A stretch of 24,058 bases of DNA from an uncultured Lachnospiraceae bacterium (lineage in GTDB: Bacteria > Bacillota > Clostridia > Lachnospirales > Lachnospiraceae): contig CAJKQE010000029.1 in the NCBI GenBank assembly GCA_905201915.1, positions 1 to 24,058 of the forward strand, given 5' to 3'. Under the pieces are notes generated by a model that saw nothing but the letters and a program-made list of their open reading frames with translations, searched no databases and was not told the origin of the DNA. This document shows positions 14,823 through 22,010 of the stretch, piece by piece. The number at the start of each line of letters is the position of its first letter. Position 1 is the first letter of the stretch. A program made the position numbers and the translations under genes.

Positions 14823-16532
14823 TTACTGTAAATATTGACTGATTACATTCCAGACATCTGCTCTTTCAAATCCCAGCTTCCATGAAGCCACACCTGCAAG
14901 TCCGTACTGCTCAATCAGTTTCATCTTTTCTTCAATGGATGTTTCATCTTCCATCCATATTTTTTGTGTACCATTATCTGTAAGCAATTCACCATAATTT
15001 TGAGCTGTTTCTTTCTCCCAGTACACTTCTATACCATTCTCCTGCACATATTGGCTTGCCTGATCCATAGTCATTACTTCACTGGAAAGTGTTCCGTTAT
15101 TAGACTCTGTCCAAAGTCTGGTATAGAAAGGTATTCCATTAATCACTTTTTCCTTTGGTACTTCCTGTAAAGTTTGCTCAATTCCTTCTTTTACAAAAGG
15201 CAAGGATGCGACAGAACCTGCTTTTTCTGAACCTGTAGTATGTTCATCATATCCCATGATAATCACATAATCTGCTACAATTCCCTGTTCCTTTCTGTTA
15301 TAAAATCCTGTAAACTGAGGAACAGGATTATCTACAGATAATACCAGATTGTTCGCTCTGCATACTACAGAAAGTTCTCTGACAAACTGAATAAAATGCG
15401 GCGCTTCTTCCTCCGTAAGAGCTTCAAAATCCACATTAATACCATCAAGTCCCACTCTTTGAGCTTCTTCCAACAGTTTTTGAATAATATGTTCTCTGGA
15501 ACTTCTGATTGATAACATTTCCAATGTACTTACATCAGGATTGAAATTATCAATCAGTCCCCAGACCTCCAGACCTCTGTTGTGTGCTTCATTGACATAA
15601 TCTGCACTTGCCAGAGAAGATATGGTTCCTTCATTAGCCGTAACTGAAAACCATGTAGGCGAAATTACATTTACCCCTGTCATATTTTGAATAGTTGCTC
15701 CAAGAGCTGTATTTGCCTCCTCAGAGGTAACTTGATGCCATGCCAGATTTATTTTGTGCTCTCTTGTAAGACTGCTGTAATCCTCTTTATACTCTCCTGA
15801 GTAAGATAATTCTGTAGTTTTAGGTTTTTCTAAGTTTTTCTTTTCTACATATCCATCAATACCATCTGTTGTCATAACTCTGGACCAATTTTCCATTTCT
15901 TCTAACAGCACCATAGTATCGCCTTTTTTTGCTTCAGAAAGAATTGGGCTTTTAATACCTCCCTGATATCTAACCTCTGTATCTTTTGAAACAATTACTG
16001 TATTAGTCTCTCCCCATTTATAGGATAACACAATTCTGTTCGGATTGTTATATACTTCTCCCTGAATCGGCATATATTGTTCTGCAAAATCAAGAGCTAT
16101 ATAAAATTCTTCTCCAATTTCCTTTACAATAACATAATCCTGCTGTTTTACCTGTTCAGCTATTGTATATGTGGTATCTTCCGGTTTTATCTCTAAAGTA
16201 CCTGTTGCAGTTGTATACAACATCTTTTCACTCTCTTTATCCCAATAAAACCGTCCTCCCAGTTCTTTGGTTATAATGCTGTATGGTAAATAAGCTTCTC
16301 CATCCACCATTTTACCTTTTGTTTCACTAATTGTATCCTGTAAAATCAAAGCAGCTTCATCTTCACTTGTATGATAATAATCTGCTAAATCCATCCTTGC
16401 GTCTGATGGCGTATATTTTTTTATAAATCCTGTTATAATACCCGCAATAGCAACGAGTACAACCAGAAGCATTGCAACCAATACAGGAACTAATTGCTTC
16501 CTGCGTCGTCTTCTCCTCCTTCGTTTTGCCAT
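14823..16532 (-). CDS. Membrane-anchored SH3/GH18 cell-wall hydrolase (YaaH/CwlL-like)
   Basis: A 569-aa protein. It has a cytosolic poly-Arg N-terminus (KRRRRRRRRK), one transmembrane anchor (about residues 13-36), and an extracellular domain resembling the copper-amine-oxidase N-domain found in clostridial surface proteins (about 50-175). An SH3b domain follows (about 185-235, ending DGIDGYVEKKNL), then a GH18 barrel (about 258-569). The GH18 active-site motif DxxDxDxE appears as DGINVDFE (about 361-368); its first two acidic positions differ (Asp, then Asn), but the catalytic Glu and preceding Asp are present. Related enzymes (YaaH, YdhD, SleL) are spore or cortex N-acetylglucosaminidases. 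GGAG lies 7 nt before ATG. Confidence 0.88.
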   Translation of the reverse strand: MAKRRRRRRRRKQLVPVLVAMLLVVLVAIAGIITGFIKKYTPSDARMDLADYYHTSEDEAALILQDTISETKGKMVDGEAYLPYSIITKELGGRFYWDKESEKMLYTTATGTLEIKPEDTTYTIAEQVKQQDYVIVKEIGEEFYIALDFAEQYMPIQGEVYNNPNRIVLSYKWGETNTVIVSKDTEVRYQGGIKSPILSEAKKGDTMVLLEEMENWSRVMTTDGIDGYVEKKNLEKPKTTELSYSGEYKEDYSSLTREHKINLAWHQVTSEEANTALGATIQNMTGVNVISPTWFSVTANEGTISSLASADYVNEAHNRGLEVWGLIDNFNPDVSTLEMLSIRSSREHIIQKLLEEAQRVGLDGINVDFEALTEEEAPHFIQFVRELSVVCRANNLVLSVDNPVPQFTGFYNRKEQGIVADYVIIMGYDEHTTGSEKAGSVASLPFVKEGIEQTLQEVPKEKVINGIPFYTRLWTESNNGTLSSEVMTMDQASQYVQENGIEVYWEKETAQNYGELLTDNGTQKIWMEDETSIEEKMKLIEQYGLAGVASWKLGFERADVWNVISQYLQ

Positions 16533-16615
16533 TTTCTAACTCCTTTTATTTTCATTTGTTTTTACCTTTGTGGCGGCAAGCCAATTCTATTGGCTTGATT
16601 TGTATATCATGCAAA

Positions 16616-16706
16616 CATTATACCACGTCGACTGCCGTCTCCGTGAGCTTTTCGCCTTATAGAGCCCTTTGCGTACACGCAGGGCTCTGCAAGACTCATT
16701 ATACCA
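16616..16706. repeat. Ten-bp direct repeats flanking a hairpin unit
   Basis: CATTATACCA occurs at 16616-16625 and again at 16697-16706, 81 bp apart. Between them lies AGAGCCCT-tt-GCGT-ac-ACGC-AGGGCTCT (16661-16688), a 12-bp hairpin, in a stretch richer in GC than its surroundings. On the minus strand each repeat reads TGGTATAATG, an extended -10. A separate perfect 7-bp hairpin (AAGCCAA/TTGGCTT) lies at 16579-16597. The unit may be a small intergenic repeat carrying promoters. Confidence 0.4.
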
Positions 16707-16725
16707 TATTTTTTCCCTCCGTCAC
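16698..16725 (-). promoter_or_regulatory. Candidate promoter of the GH18-divIVA-like operon
   Basis: On the minus strand GTGACG (16720-16725), 16 nt and TATAAT (16698-16703) with an upstream TG (extended -10). A second TGGTATAAT lies closer to the gene at 16617-16625 but has no recognisable -35. Confidence 0.45.
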
Positions 16726-16770
16726 CATTTTCTTCAGGATTTCATGTTTTTTTCAGATTTTATCTTTTCT

Positions 16771-16995
16771 TTATATATTTGATTCTTCTTCTCTCACAAA
16801 ATCAAAAGACAGTCCCTTTAATTTTCCTGTATCATCTTGTATGTAATCTCTCATATAGACACCTTCTTCTGCAATTCTATATGCTTTCTCTATACGTTTT
16901 GGTGTACTCTTTTTTCCATTTAGGTAGAGAGGAATTCCCATTTCACGGTAAATCTCCAGTTCCTGATGGAGTACGTTTACTTCTCTCTTATTCAT
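16771..16995 (-). CDS. Small hypothetical protein (74 aa)
   Basis: I do not recognise a characterised family. The product is soluble and charged, with no membrane segment or cysteines. It is predicted helical at the start (REVNVLHQELEIYREMGI), then has GKKSTPKRIEKAYRIAEEGVYMRDYI, then an acidic end. An excellent ribosome site, AGGAGG four nt before ATG, and a plausible promoter (TTGAGA at 17045-17050, 17-nt spacer, TATATC at 17022-17027) support a real gene. It lies upstream of the GH18 gene on the same strand, 238 nt away. Function unknown. Confidence 0.7.
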   Translation of the reverse strand: MNKREVNVLHQELEIYREMGIPLYLNGKKSTPKRIEKAYRIAEEGVYMRDYIQDDTGKLKGLSFDFVREEESNI

Positions 16996-17078
16996 TCTTC
17001 CTCCTGCAGGATTTATTTCGTGATATATTATTATCCTGCTTCTTTCTCAACACAAACATACATATTCAGATACAAAAT

Positions 17079-17259
17079 GATAGAGAAGCTTCCTAAAATT
17101 TTCTTATTTCTTTTAATCATGGATTTCCTGTTCATACGGAATGTATCGAACGATTACAGCAGAAAGCTGTATAATGAATTTTAGAAAATATTGAAGTCTA
17201 AATCGATTTTGAAGCTTTTCCTCCTTTCCCTTTTTTCTAATAAGGAAAGCTTCTCTATC
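17079..17259. repeat. Inverted repeats with alternative pairing in a gene-free stretch
   Basis: The 387-nt gap 16996-17382 has no credible gene. GATAGAGAAGCTTCCT (17079-17094) is repeated in inverted form at 17243-17259 with one extra base. A third arm, GAAGCTTTTCC (17211-17221), can also pair with 17243-17252. A small perfect hairpin TACAGC-AGAAA-GCTGTA lies near 17155-17172. AGCTTCCTAAAA occurs both at 17087-17098 and at 17359-17370. This could be a degenerate 181-bp mobile element with terminal inverted repeats, or a switchable leader RNA. Confidence 0.4.
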
Positions 17260-17310
17260 TGAATTTGATTATAACATTCTCACTGTCTGAATTCAAGTAG
17301 GAAAAAGTGC

Positions 17311-17365
17311 TAAAAATGGGAAGCTGTTACTTTAAGTCATATTCCTACTTAATGCGACAGCTTCC
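17311..17365 (-). terminator. Terminator of the sigma/anti-sigma operon
   Basis: On the minus strand GGAAGCTGT and ACAGCTTCC (17357-17365 and 17319-17327) pair perfectly. An inner TTAAGT/ACTTAA helix sits within, and CATTTTTAGC follows. It lies about 18 nt after the anti-sigma stop codon. Confidence 0.75.
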
Positions 17366-17382
17366 TAAAAAATAAGTTCCTA

Positions 17383-17967
17383 TTATTTCTCCTTCTCACT
17401 TATCACTTTTCCATTCTCAATGATAATAATTTTATCACTAAACTCAAAAACATATTGATATGGTTCTTCCATATTCAATTCCCCTTCCCAACTTGAAGTG
17501 GAAGTCTCTGAACTTCCTATTTTTCTATTTCCAAAAACTTTTAAATAGGATTTATGTTTATTTGAATATCCTGTAAACCACAATTCATATCCTTTTTGTG
17601 ACTGCATTTCCACATACGTTTTATTCCCCTGTACCTCGCATTTAAGTTCTACATCTTTATACTTTGCTGTACCATACGTGAAGGAAAAAAACAAAAACAC
17701 TGCCGCAAATACTGCCAGTGCAGTTCCAATTACCGCTGCCAGAAATTTTTTCCTGCCTCTTTTTTTGATTTTTTTTATTACTTTTACATCCTGCAGTTCT
17801 TCTTTTGGTATTTCTGAAATATCCCCTATTTCCCCTGTCATTTCCTGATAATATCTGTAACATTCTTTACAGCTTTTCAAATGTTTTTCTATTTCTTTAT
17901 TACTGTCCTCACTTGTCAGATTGTCAATATATAACGGTAATAAATCACGAACAACTTCACATTTCAT
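17383..17967 (-). CDS. Anti-sigma factor with zf-HC2 zinc finger
   Basis: A 194-aa membrane protein. The N-terminal zinc-binding anti-sigma domain has the MKCEVVRDLLPLYIDN start, with ligands Cys3, His29, Cys33 and Cys36 (H-x3-C-x2-C). One transmembrane helix spans about residues 74-95, preceded by a basic stretch, and a roughly 100-aa extracytoplasmic domain ends the protein. The family binds and holds its cognate ECF sigma factor until an envelope signal releases it. Its first 11 bp overlap the end of the sigma gene, so the two are translated together. The signal sensed by the outer domain cannot be read from the sequence. Confidence 0.9.
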   Translation of the reverse strand: MKCEVVRDLLPLYIDNLTSEDSNKEIEKHLKSCKECYRYYQEMTGEIGDISEIPKEELQDVKVIKKIKKRGRKKFLAAVIGTALAVFAAVFLFFSFTYGTAKYKDVELKCEVQGNKTYVEMQSQKGYELWFTGYSNKHKSYLKVFGNRKIGSSETSTSSWEGELNMEEPYQYVFEFSDKIIIIENGKVISEKEK

Positions 17968-18445
17968 GGCGACACTCCTTTCTTACTCTTTGCTTTCCCC
18001 TATAAAAAGTAACTCTTGCCCAGTTTTCATCCTTTCCCATAATTTCTCCGATTTCTTTAAAAGTAAAATTCCCATTCAGCCGCAAATACATAACTTCTCT
18101 TAGCGGTTCTTCAAAGGTATGAAGTATTTTATAAATTTCCAATACTTCTGCTTTTTCAAAAACAGCGTTCTCAAATTCTGTTTTTGTTTCATCCTTTTGT
18201 TGTAATAAATCTAATGCTTTTTCCCTTTCCCGCTTTTTCAGCTCCTGATACCACAAATGTTTTGCAATGGAACATAACCATACATAAAACTTACAGTCTC
18301 CGCGAAATTTATCAATGGATTTCATAGCTTGAAAAAAAGTTTCCTGTGTTAATTCCTCCGCTAAATATGTATCATGACAAAGGCTGAACAAAAATTTATA
18401 GACCTGTGGCATATATTTCCTGTAAATCTGCTCTATTTCTTCCAT
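17957..18445 (-). CDS. ECF-type RNA polymerase sigma factor
   Basis: A 162-aa sigma-70 family protein with only regions 2 and 4. Region 2 (about residues 8-75) contains LAEELTQETFFQAMKSIDKF and a YVWLCSIAKHLWYQELKK segment, typical of promoter melting and -10 recognition. Region 4 (about 105-155) has the helix-turn-helix LNGNFTFKEIGEIMGKDENWARVTFYRGKQ. GGAGG lies 7 nt before ATG. A perfect 12-bp palindrome CACATATATGTG (18459-18470) sits just upstream of the ribosome site. The target genes are not evident. Confidence 0.92.
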   Translation of the reverse strand: MEEIEQIYRKYMPQVYKFLFSLCHDTYLAEELTQETFFQAMKSIDKFRGDCKFYVWLCSIAKHLWYQELKKREREKALDLLQQKDETKTEFENAVFEKAEVLEIYKILHTFEEPLREVMYLRLNGNFTFKEIGEIMGKDENWARVTFYRGKQRVRKECRHEM

Positions 18446-18458
18446 TTTCCGCCTCCTT

Positions 18459-18470
18459 CACATATATGTG
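18459..18470. promoter_or_regulatory. Palindrome upstream of the ECF sigma gene
   Basis: CACATATATGTG is a perfect 12-bp inverted repeat placed immediately before the GGAGG of the sigma gene. It could be an operator or a small hairpin affecting translation. No regulator family can be assigned. Confidence 0.3.
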
Positions 18471-18675
18471 TTTTTTATCAAGAATTCGTTACCAAAATAA
18501 GAGAGTTATTTATTTTTGCACCTCAAGTTCTTCTACTCCTCACCTTCCAATTTTTTCTGATTATTTTTTACCTGACGATTAAAATTCTTTGTTTTATACC
18601 CATAAATCACAGCTAAATCTGTATCTGGCATTACTATTATTATATACAATGGAGATTTTAAAATCCAAAATAACC

Positions 18676-18684
18676 TGTTATAAT
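18676..18684 (+). promoter_or_regulatory. Extended -10 promoter of the LytTR regulator gene
   Basis: TGT-TATAAT (TATAAT at 18679-18684) is a consensus extended -10, about 38 nt before the start codon. The -35 position (18656-18661, TTTTAA) is poor and lies within the palindrome GATTTTAAAATC (18653-18664), a candidate operator. On the opposite strand a TATAAT at 18639-18644 could drive the sigma operon, so divergent promoters may overlap. Confidence 0.5.
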
Positions 18685-18721
18685 AGTTCTAAAACAACAA
18701 CCAAAAGGACTGAATTTTAAC

Positions 18722-19420
18722 ATGTATTATCAAATAGCAATTTGCGATGACAGCAAAATAGACGCCGAATATATAACTACTCTTGTTAAATCCTGGGCGC
18801 AGGAAGCAAATATTTCCGTGCACATTGATACCTGTCCCTCTGCAGAAGCATTTCTGTTTCACTACGCTGAAAAGAAAGATTATGATATTTTGCTTTTAGA
18901 TATTGAAATGGGAGCTATGGATGGCGTCACCTTAGCCAAAACGCTCAGAAAAGAAAACGATACCATTCAGATTGTTTTTCTTACGGGTTATTCTGATTAT
19001 ATTTCCGAAGGATATGAAGTTGCTGCCCTTCATTATCTCCTAAAACCTGTTCAAAAAGAAAAGCTGTTTTCTGTACTTTATCGTGCTCTTGATAAGGTAA
19101 AGAAAAACGAAAAAATCTTGAATTTAGAAACAGGCAGTGAGATGATACGAATTCCCATTTATGAAATCCGTTATGCCGATGTAACAGGAAATTATGTAAC
19201 TATTCATGCCAAAAAAGATTACACATTAAAAATGACTTTAGGTAAATTAGAAAAACTTCTTGACGAACGTTTTTATCGCGCAGGACGTTCTGTAATCGTA
19301 AATACAACCTATATCCGGCGAGTAACAAAAACAGAAATTAAACTCAATGACGGAACTGCAGTCCCTCTCCCAAGAGGAGCTTATGAAGGTGTAAATCGGG
19401 CAATTATTAACATGAGGTAA
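18722..19420 (+). CDS. LytTR-family response regulator
   Basis: A 232-aa regulator with an N-terminal receiver (about 1-125) and a C-terminal LytTR DNA-binding domain (about 138-230). The receiver residues are intact: acidic pair Asp9-Asp10, phospho-acceptor Asp60 in LLLDIEMG, Thr in FLTGYSDY and Lys in YLLKPV. The LytTR part shows IRYADVTGNYVTIH, FYRAGRSVIVNTTYIRRV and the final beta segment. Regulators of this type bind direct repeats upstream of peptide, virulence or export genes. It is followed after 8 nt by the GHKL kinase and then by two ABC exporters, its likely targets. Confidence 0.94.
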   Translation: MYYQIAICDDSKIDAEYITTLVKSWAQEANISVHIDTCPSAEAFLFHYAEKKDYDILLLDIEMGAMDGVTLAKTLRKENDTIQIVFLTGYSDYISEGYEVAALHYLLKPVQKEKLFSVLYRALDKVKKNEKILNLETGSEMIRIPIYEIRYADVTGNYVTIHAKKDYTLKMTLGKLEKLLDERFYRAGRSVIVNTTYIRRVTKTEIKLNDGTAVPLPRGAYEGVNRAIINMR

Positions 19421-19428
19421 GGAAAAAT

Positions 19429-20091
19429 ATGAGATTTTTTTCAAAAAGAATTGATAAAGAACTAGCAGCTTATCAGCAAGAACTCATAGAGACTCATTAT
19501 CATGAAGTGGATAATATGTACCAGCAAATACGAGGATGGCGGCATGATTATCGCAATCATATTCAAACTATGAAAGCCTATGCTGCCACTGAAAATTGGG
19601 AAGCGCTCAGCCATTATCTGGATTTATTGGATAAAGATTTAACTACGGTAGATACCGTTATTAAAACCGGAAATCCTATGACAGATGCCATCCTGAATTC
19701 GAAAATTTCTCTTGCAAAGTCAAAAAATATTCAGGTAATTGCAGACGCCCATATTCCTGTAAAATTAACATCTTCAGAGATTGATTTATGCTGTATTATC
19801 GGAAATCTTTTTGACAATGCCATTGATGCCAGTCTGAAGCTTCCTGAAGAACATCGTCTCATTCGCATCTATATGGATATGAAAAATACGCAGCTTTATA
19901 TTTCTTTTACAAACTTTACTGCCGAAAAAAAGATGAAAAAAGAGGGTAATCTCTTTCGCAGTACAAAAGGAGCCGGACATGGCTTTGGTCTGGCACGAAT
20001 TGACGCCATTGTTGAACGTCAGGAGGGCTACATCAGCAGAAACAGTGAAGACGGAGCTTTTACCACAGAAATTTTACTGCCTCAGCTATAA
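19429..20091 (+). CDS. Cytosolic GHKL-domain histidine kinase, no sensor region
   Basis: A 220-aa kinase made of only the DHp-like and catalytic parts. The H-box is GWRHDYRNHI with His39 as the expected phospho-acceptor. The N-box is GNLFDNAIDAS (about 123-133) and the G-box is KGAGHGFGLARI (about 181-192). Members of this family (AgrC, VirS, ComD type) usually have five to seven N-terminal transmembrane helices; this one has none and begins with about 30 residues of helical linker. The start ATG at 19429 has AAGGA 6 nt upstream and sits 8 nt after the regulator gene, so no sensor exon has been missed on that side. It may take its signal from a partner such as the adjacent transporter. Confidence 0.9.
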   Translation: MRFFSKRIDKELAAYQQELIETHYHEVDNMYQQIRGWRHDYRNHIQTMKAYAATENWEALSHYLDLLDKDLTTVDTVIKTGNPMTDAILNSKISLAKSKNIQVIADAHIPVKLTSSEIDLCCIIGNLFDNAIDASLKLPEEHRLIRIYMDMKNTQLYISFTNFTAEKKMKKEGNLFRSTKGAGHGFGLARIDAIVERQEGYISRNSEDGAFTTEILLPQL

Positions 20092-20120
20092 TTTTTTACA
20101 ATTCATCACCGTCACAAAAC

Positions 20121-20156
20121 AATTCGTCCCCAAAGTATATGGCGGACGAATTTTTA
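20121..20156 (+). terminator. Terminator or attenuator hairpin before the ABC genes
   Basis: AATTCGTCC (20121-20129) and GGACGAATT (20144-20152) form a perfect 9-bp stem followed by TTTAT. It lies 30 nt after the kinase stop codon and 31 nt before the first transporter gene. A weak promoter (TTTACA at 20095-20100, 17 nt, AACAAT at 20118-20123) ends on its left arm. Partial read-through or regulated termination would set the kinase to transporter ratio. Confidence 0.6.
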
Positions 20157-20186
20157 TGCTAAAGTAACCTTGGAGGTGAAACACAA

Positions 20187-22010
20187 ATGGAAGAACAACA
20201 AAAACAAAAATATAATATGTGGCAAAATACCGGATTTATGGTGAAAAATGCTTGGAAAAACTGCAAAAGCGTTTTGTTTTTATGTGTCGCTCTTGCAGTT
20301 ACAACTGCTGCAAAATCAGCCGCAGAGCTTTTTCTTGCTCCTACAATTCTGGAAAAAGTAGAAACAACTGCCCCGCTTTCAGAATTACTTTTTACCATTG
20401 CCGTATTCAGCTGTGGATTGCTTTTTCTATCCGGATTAAAACAATATATTGATACCAATACACAGTTTGGGCGTATTTCCGTCCGCACATCTATTCTGGT
20501 ACAAATTTCCGACAAAATAGCCAAAACTTCCTATCCAAATCTGATGGATGCAAAGTTTAACGATATGGAAAGCAAGGCTTCCACTGCCTGTTCCAGTAAC
20601 ATAGAAGCAACAGAATATGTCTGGACAATCTGGACTTCTATCCTTACAAATGTTCTGGGATTTTCCATCTATCTGGCGCTTTTGTCTCATCTTAATCCCT
20701 TCCTGGTCTGTATCGCAATTTTCACTACGCTTCTGGGCTATCTGATAAATAAAAGAACGAGCAGATGGGGATACGAACATCGGGAAGAAGAAGGAGAATA
20801 CGCAAAGCAGCTTGATTATCTTCATGATGTTGCCACAAAGCGTTCTTACGCAAAAGACATCCGTATCTTTGGTCTGGATACATGGATAAATGATGTGTGG
20901 ACGAGTATTTTAAGACTATATCAGGGATTTCTTCGCAAACGTGAGTCTGTGTATATCTGGGCAGACATTGCCGATTTATTCCTGACGCTTCTGCGAAACG
21001 GAGCTGCTTATGCTTACCTGTTATGGCTTACCTTGACACAGGGACTAAATGCTTCAGAATTTCTGCTTTATTTCACAGCAATAAGCGGTTTTACTCAGTG
21101 GATAGGGGGGATTTTGGAAATGTTTGCGCAATTACACAAATGCAGTCTTGATTTATCCACGGTAAGGGAATTTTTAGAATATCCGGAGCCCTTCCTTTTT
21201 GAAGAAGGAAAACCTGTTTCCAAAGACGATTTCTCCGCTTACGAACTTTGCTTGAAAAACGTATCTTTCCGCTATCCTGAGGCGAAACAGGACACTATTC
21301 ACTGTCTCAATCTTACGATACATGCCGGAGAAAAGCTTGCAGTGGTAGGTCTAAACGGCGCCGGAAAAACCACTCTGGTGAAACTGATTTGCGGATTTTT
21401 AGACCCAACAGAAGGAGAAATTCTACTGAACGGAAAGGATATTCGACAATACAATCGGCAAAATTATTATGCCTTATTTTCTGCTGTATTTCAGGATTTT
21501 TCTGTATTAGAGGCAAGTGTTGCCGAAAATATTGCCCAGCACACAACCCATATTGATGAGAAAAAAGTTTGGAATTGTTTGAAACAGGCAGGACTTTTTG
21601 AAAAGATTTCTTCTTTGCCTAAAAATATAAATACCATTATCGGAAGACAGGTTTATGATAACGGCATTGAGCTTTCCGGAGGGCAGATACAGCGTTTAAT
21701 GCTGGCAAGAGCGCTTTATAAAAATGCTCCTGTTCTCATCTTAGACGAGCCTACTGCTGCTCTTGACCCTATTGCCGAAAATGATATTTATCTTAAATAT
21801 AATGAAATGACTTCCCATAAAACATCCGTTTTTATTTCTCATCGCCTTGCCTCTACCCGCTTTTGTCACCGCATTCTGTTTCTGGAAAAAGGCCATATTG
21901 AAGAGCAGGGAACTCATGAAGAATTAATTGCATTACAGGGCAAATATGCCAAACTTTTTGATATACAAAGCCAATATTATAAGGAGGGAGGAATTCAACG
22001 TGACCGGTAA
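20187..22010 (+). CDS. ABC exporter half-transporter A (permease-ATPase fusion)
   Basis: A 607-aa type I (IV) exporter half. The membrane domain spans about 20-320 with roughly six hydrophobic helices; the nucleotide-binding domain is about 350-595. Walker A GLNGAGKTT begins near residue 387, the Q-loop is in AVFQDFSV, the signature LSGGQ lies near 495, and Walker B VLILDEPTAALD near 515-526 retains the catalytic Glu. The switch His is in FISHR near 551. All ATPase motifs are intact. GGAGGTG lies 8 nt before ATG. It overlaps the next gene by 11 bp, so the two probably form a heterodimer. The substrate is unknown; no dedicated peptidase domain is present. Confidence 0.94.
   Translation: MEEQQKQKYNMWQNTGFMVKNAWKNCKSVLFLCVALAVTTAAKSAAELFLAPTILEKVETTAPLSELLFTIAVFSCGLLFLSGLKQYIDTNTQFGRISVRTSILVQISDKIAKTSYPNLMDAKFNDMESKASTACSSNIEATEYVWTIWTSILTNVLGFSIYLALLSHLNPFLVCIAIFTTLLGYLINKRTSRWGYEHREEEGEYAKQLDYLHDVATKRSYAKDIRIFGLDTWINDVWTSILRLYQGFLRKRESVYIWADIADLFLTLLRNGAAYAYLLWLTLTQGLNASEFLLYFTAISGFTQWIGGILEMFAQLHKCSLDLSTVREFLEYPEPFLFEEGKPVSKDDFSAYELCLKNVSFRYPEAKQDTIHCLNLTIHAGEKLAVVGLNGAGKTTLVKLICGFLDPTEGEILLNGKDIRQYNRQNYYALFSAVFQDFSVLEASVAENIAQHTTHIDEKKVWNCLKQAGLFEKISSLPKNINTIIGRQVYDNGIELSGGQIQRLMLARALYKNAPVLILDEPTAALDPIAENDIYLKYNEMTSHKTSVFISHRLASTRFCHRILFLEKGHIEEQGTHEELIALQGKYAKLFDIQSQYYKEGGIQRDR

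Noticed and set aside
16579..16597. Plus-strand terminator from the AAGCCAA/TTGGCTT hairpin
   Set aside because: No plus-strand gene ends here and the following sequence has only a weak T-rich run.
20092..20186. A bacteriocin or autoinducer precursor gene near the exporters
   Set aside because: I looked for short frames with a ribosome site and a GG or leader-like motif in 18446-18721, 20092-20186 and 23866-24058 and found none.
21928..21999. ATG start for exporter B 24 codons upstream
   Set aside because: It would overlap exporter A by 83 bp without a ribosome site, whereas GTG 22000 has an ideal one.
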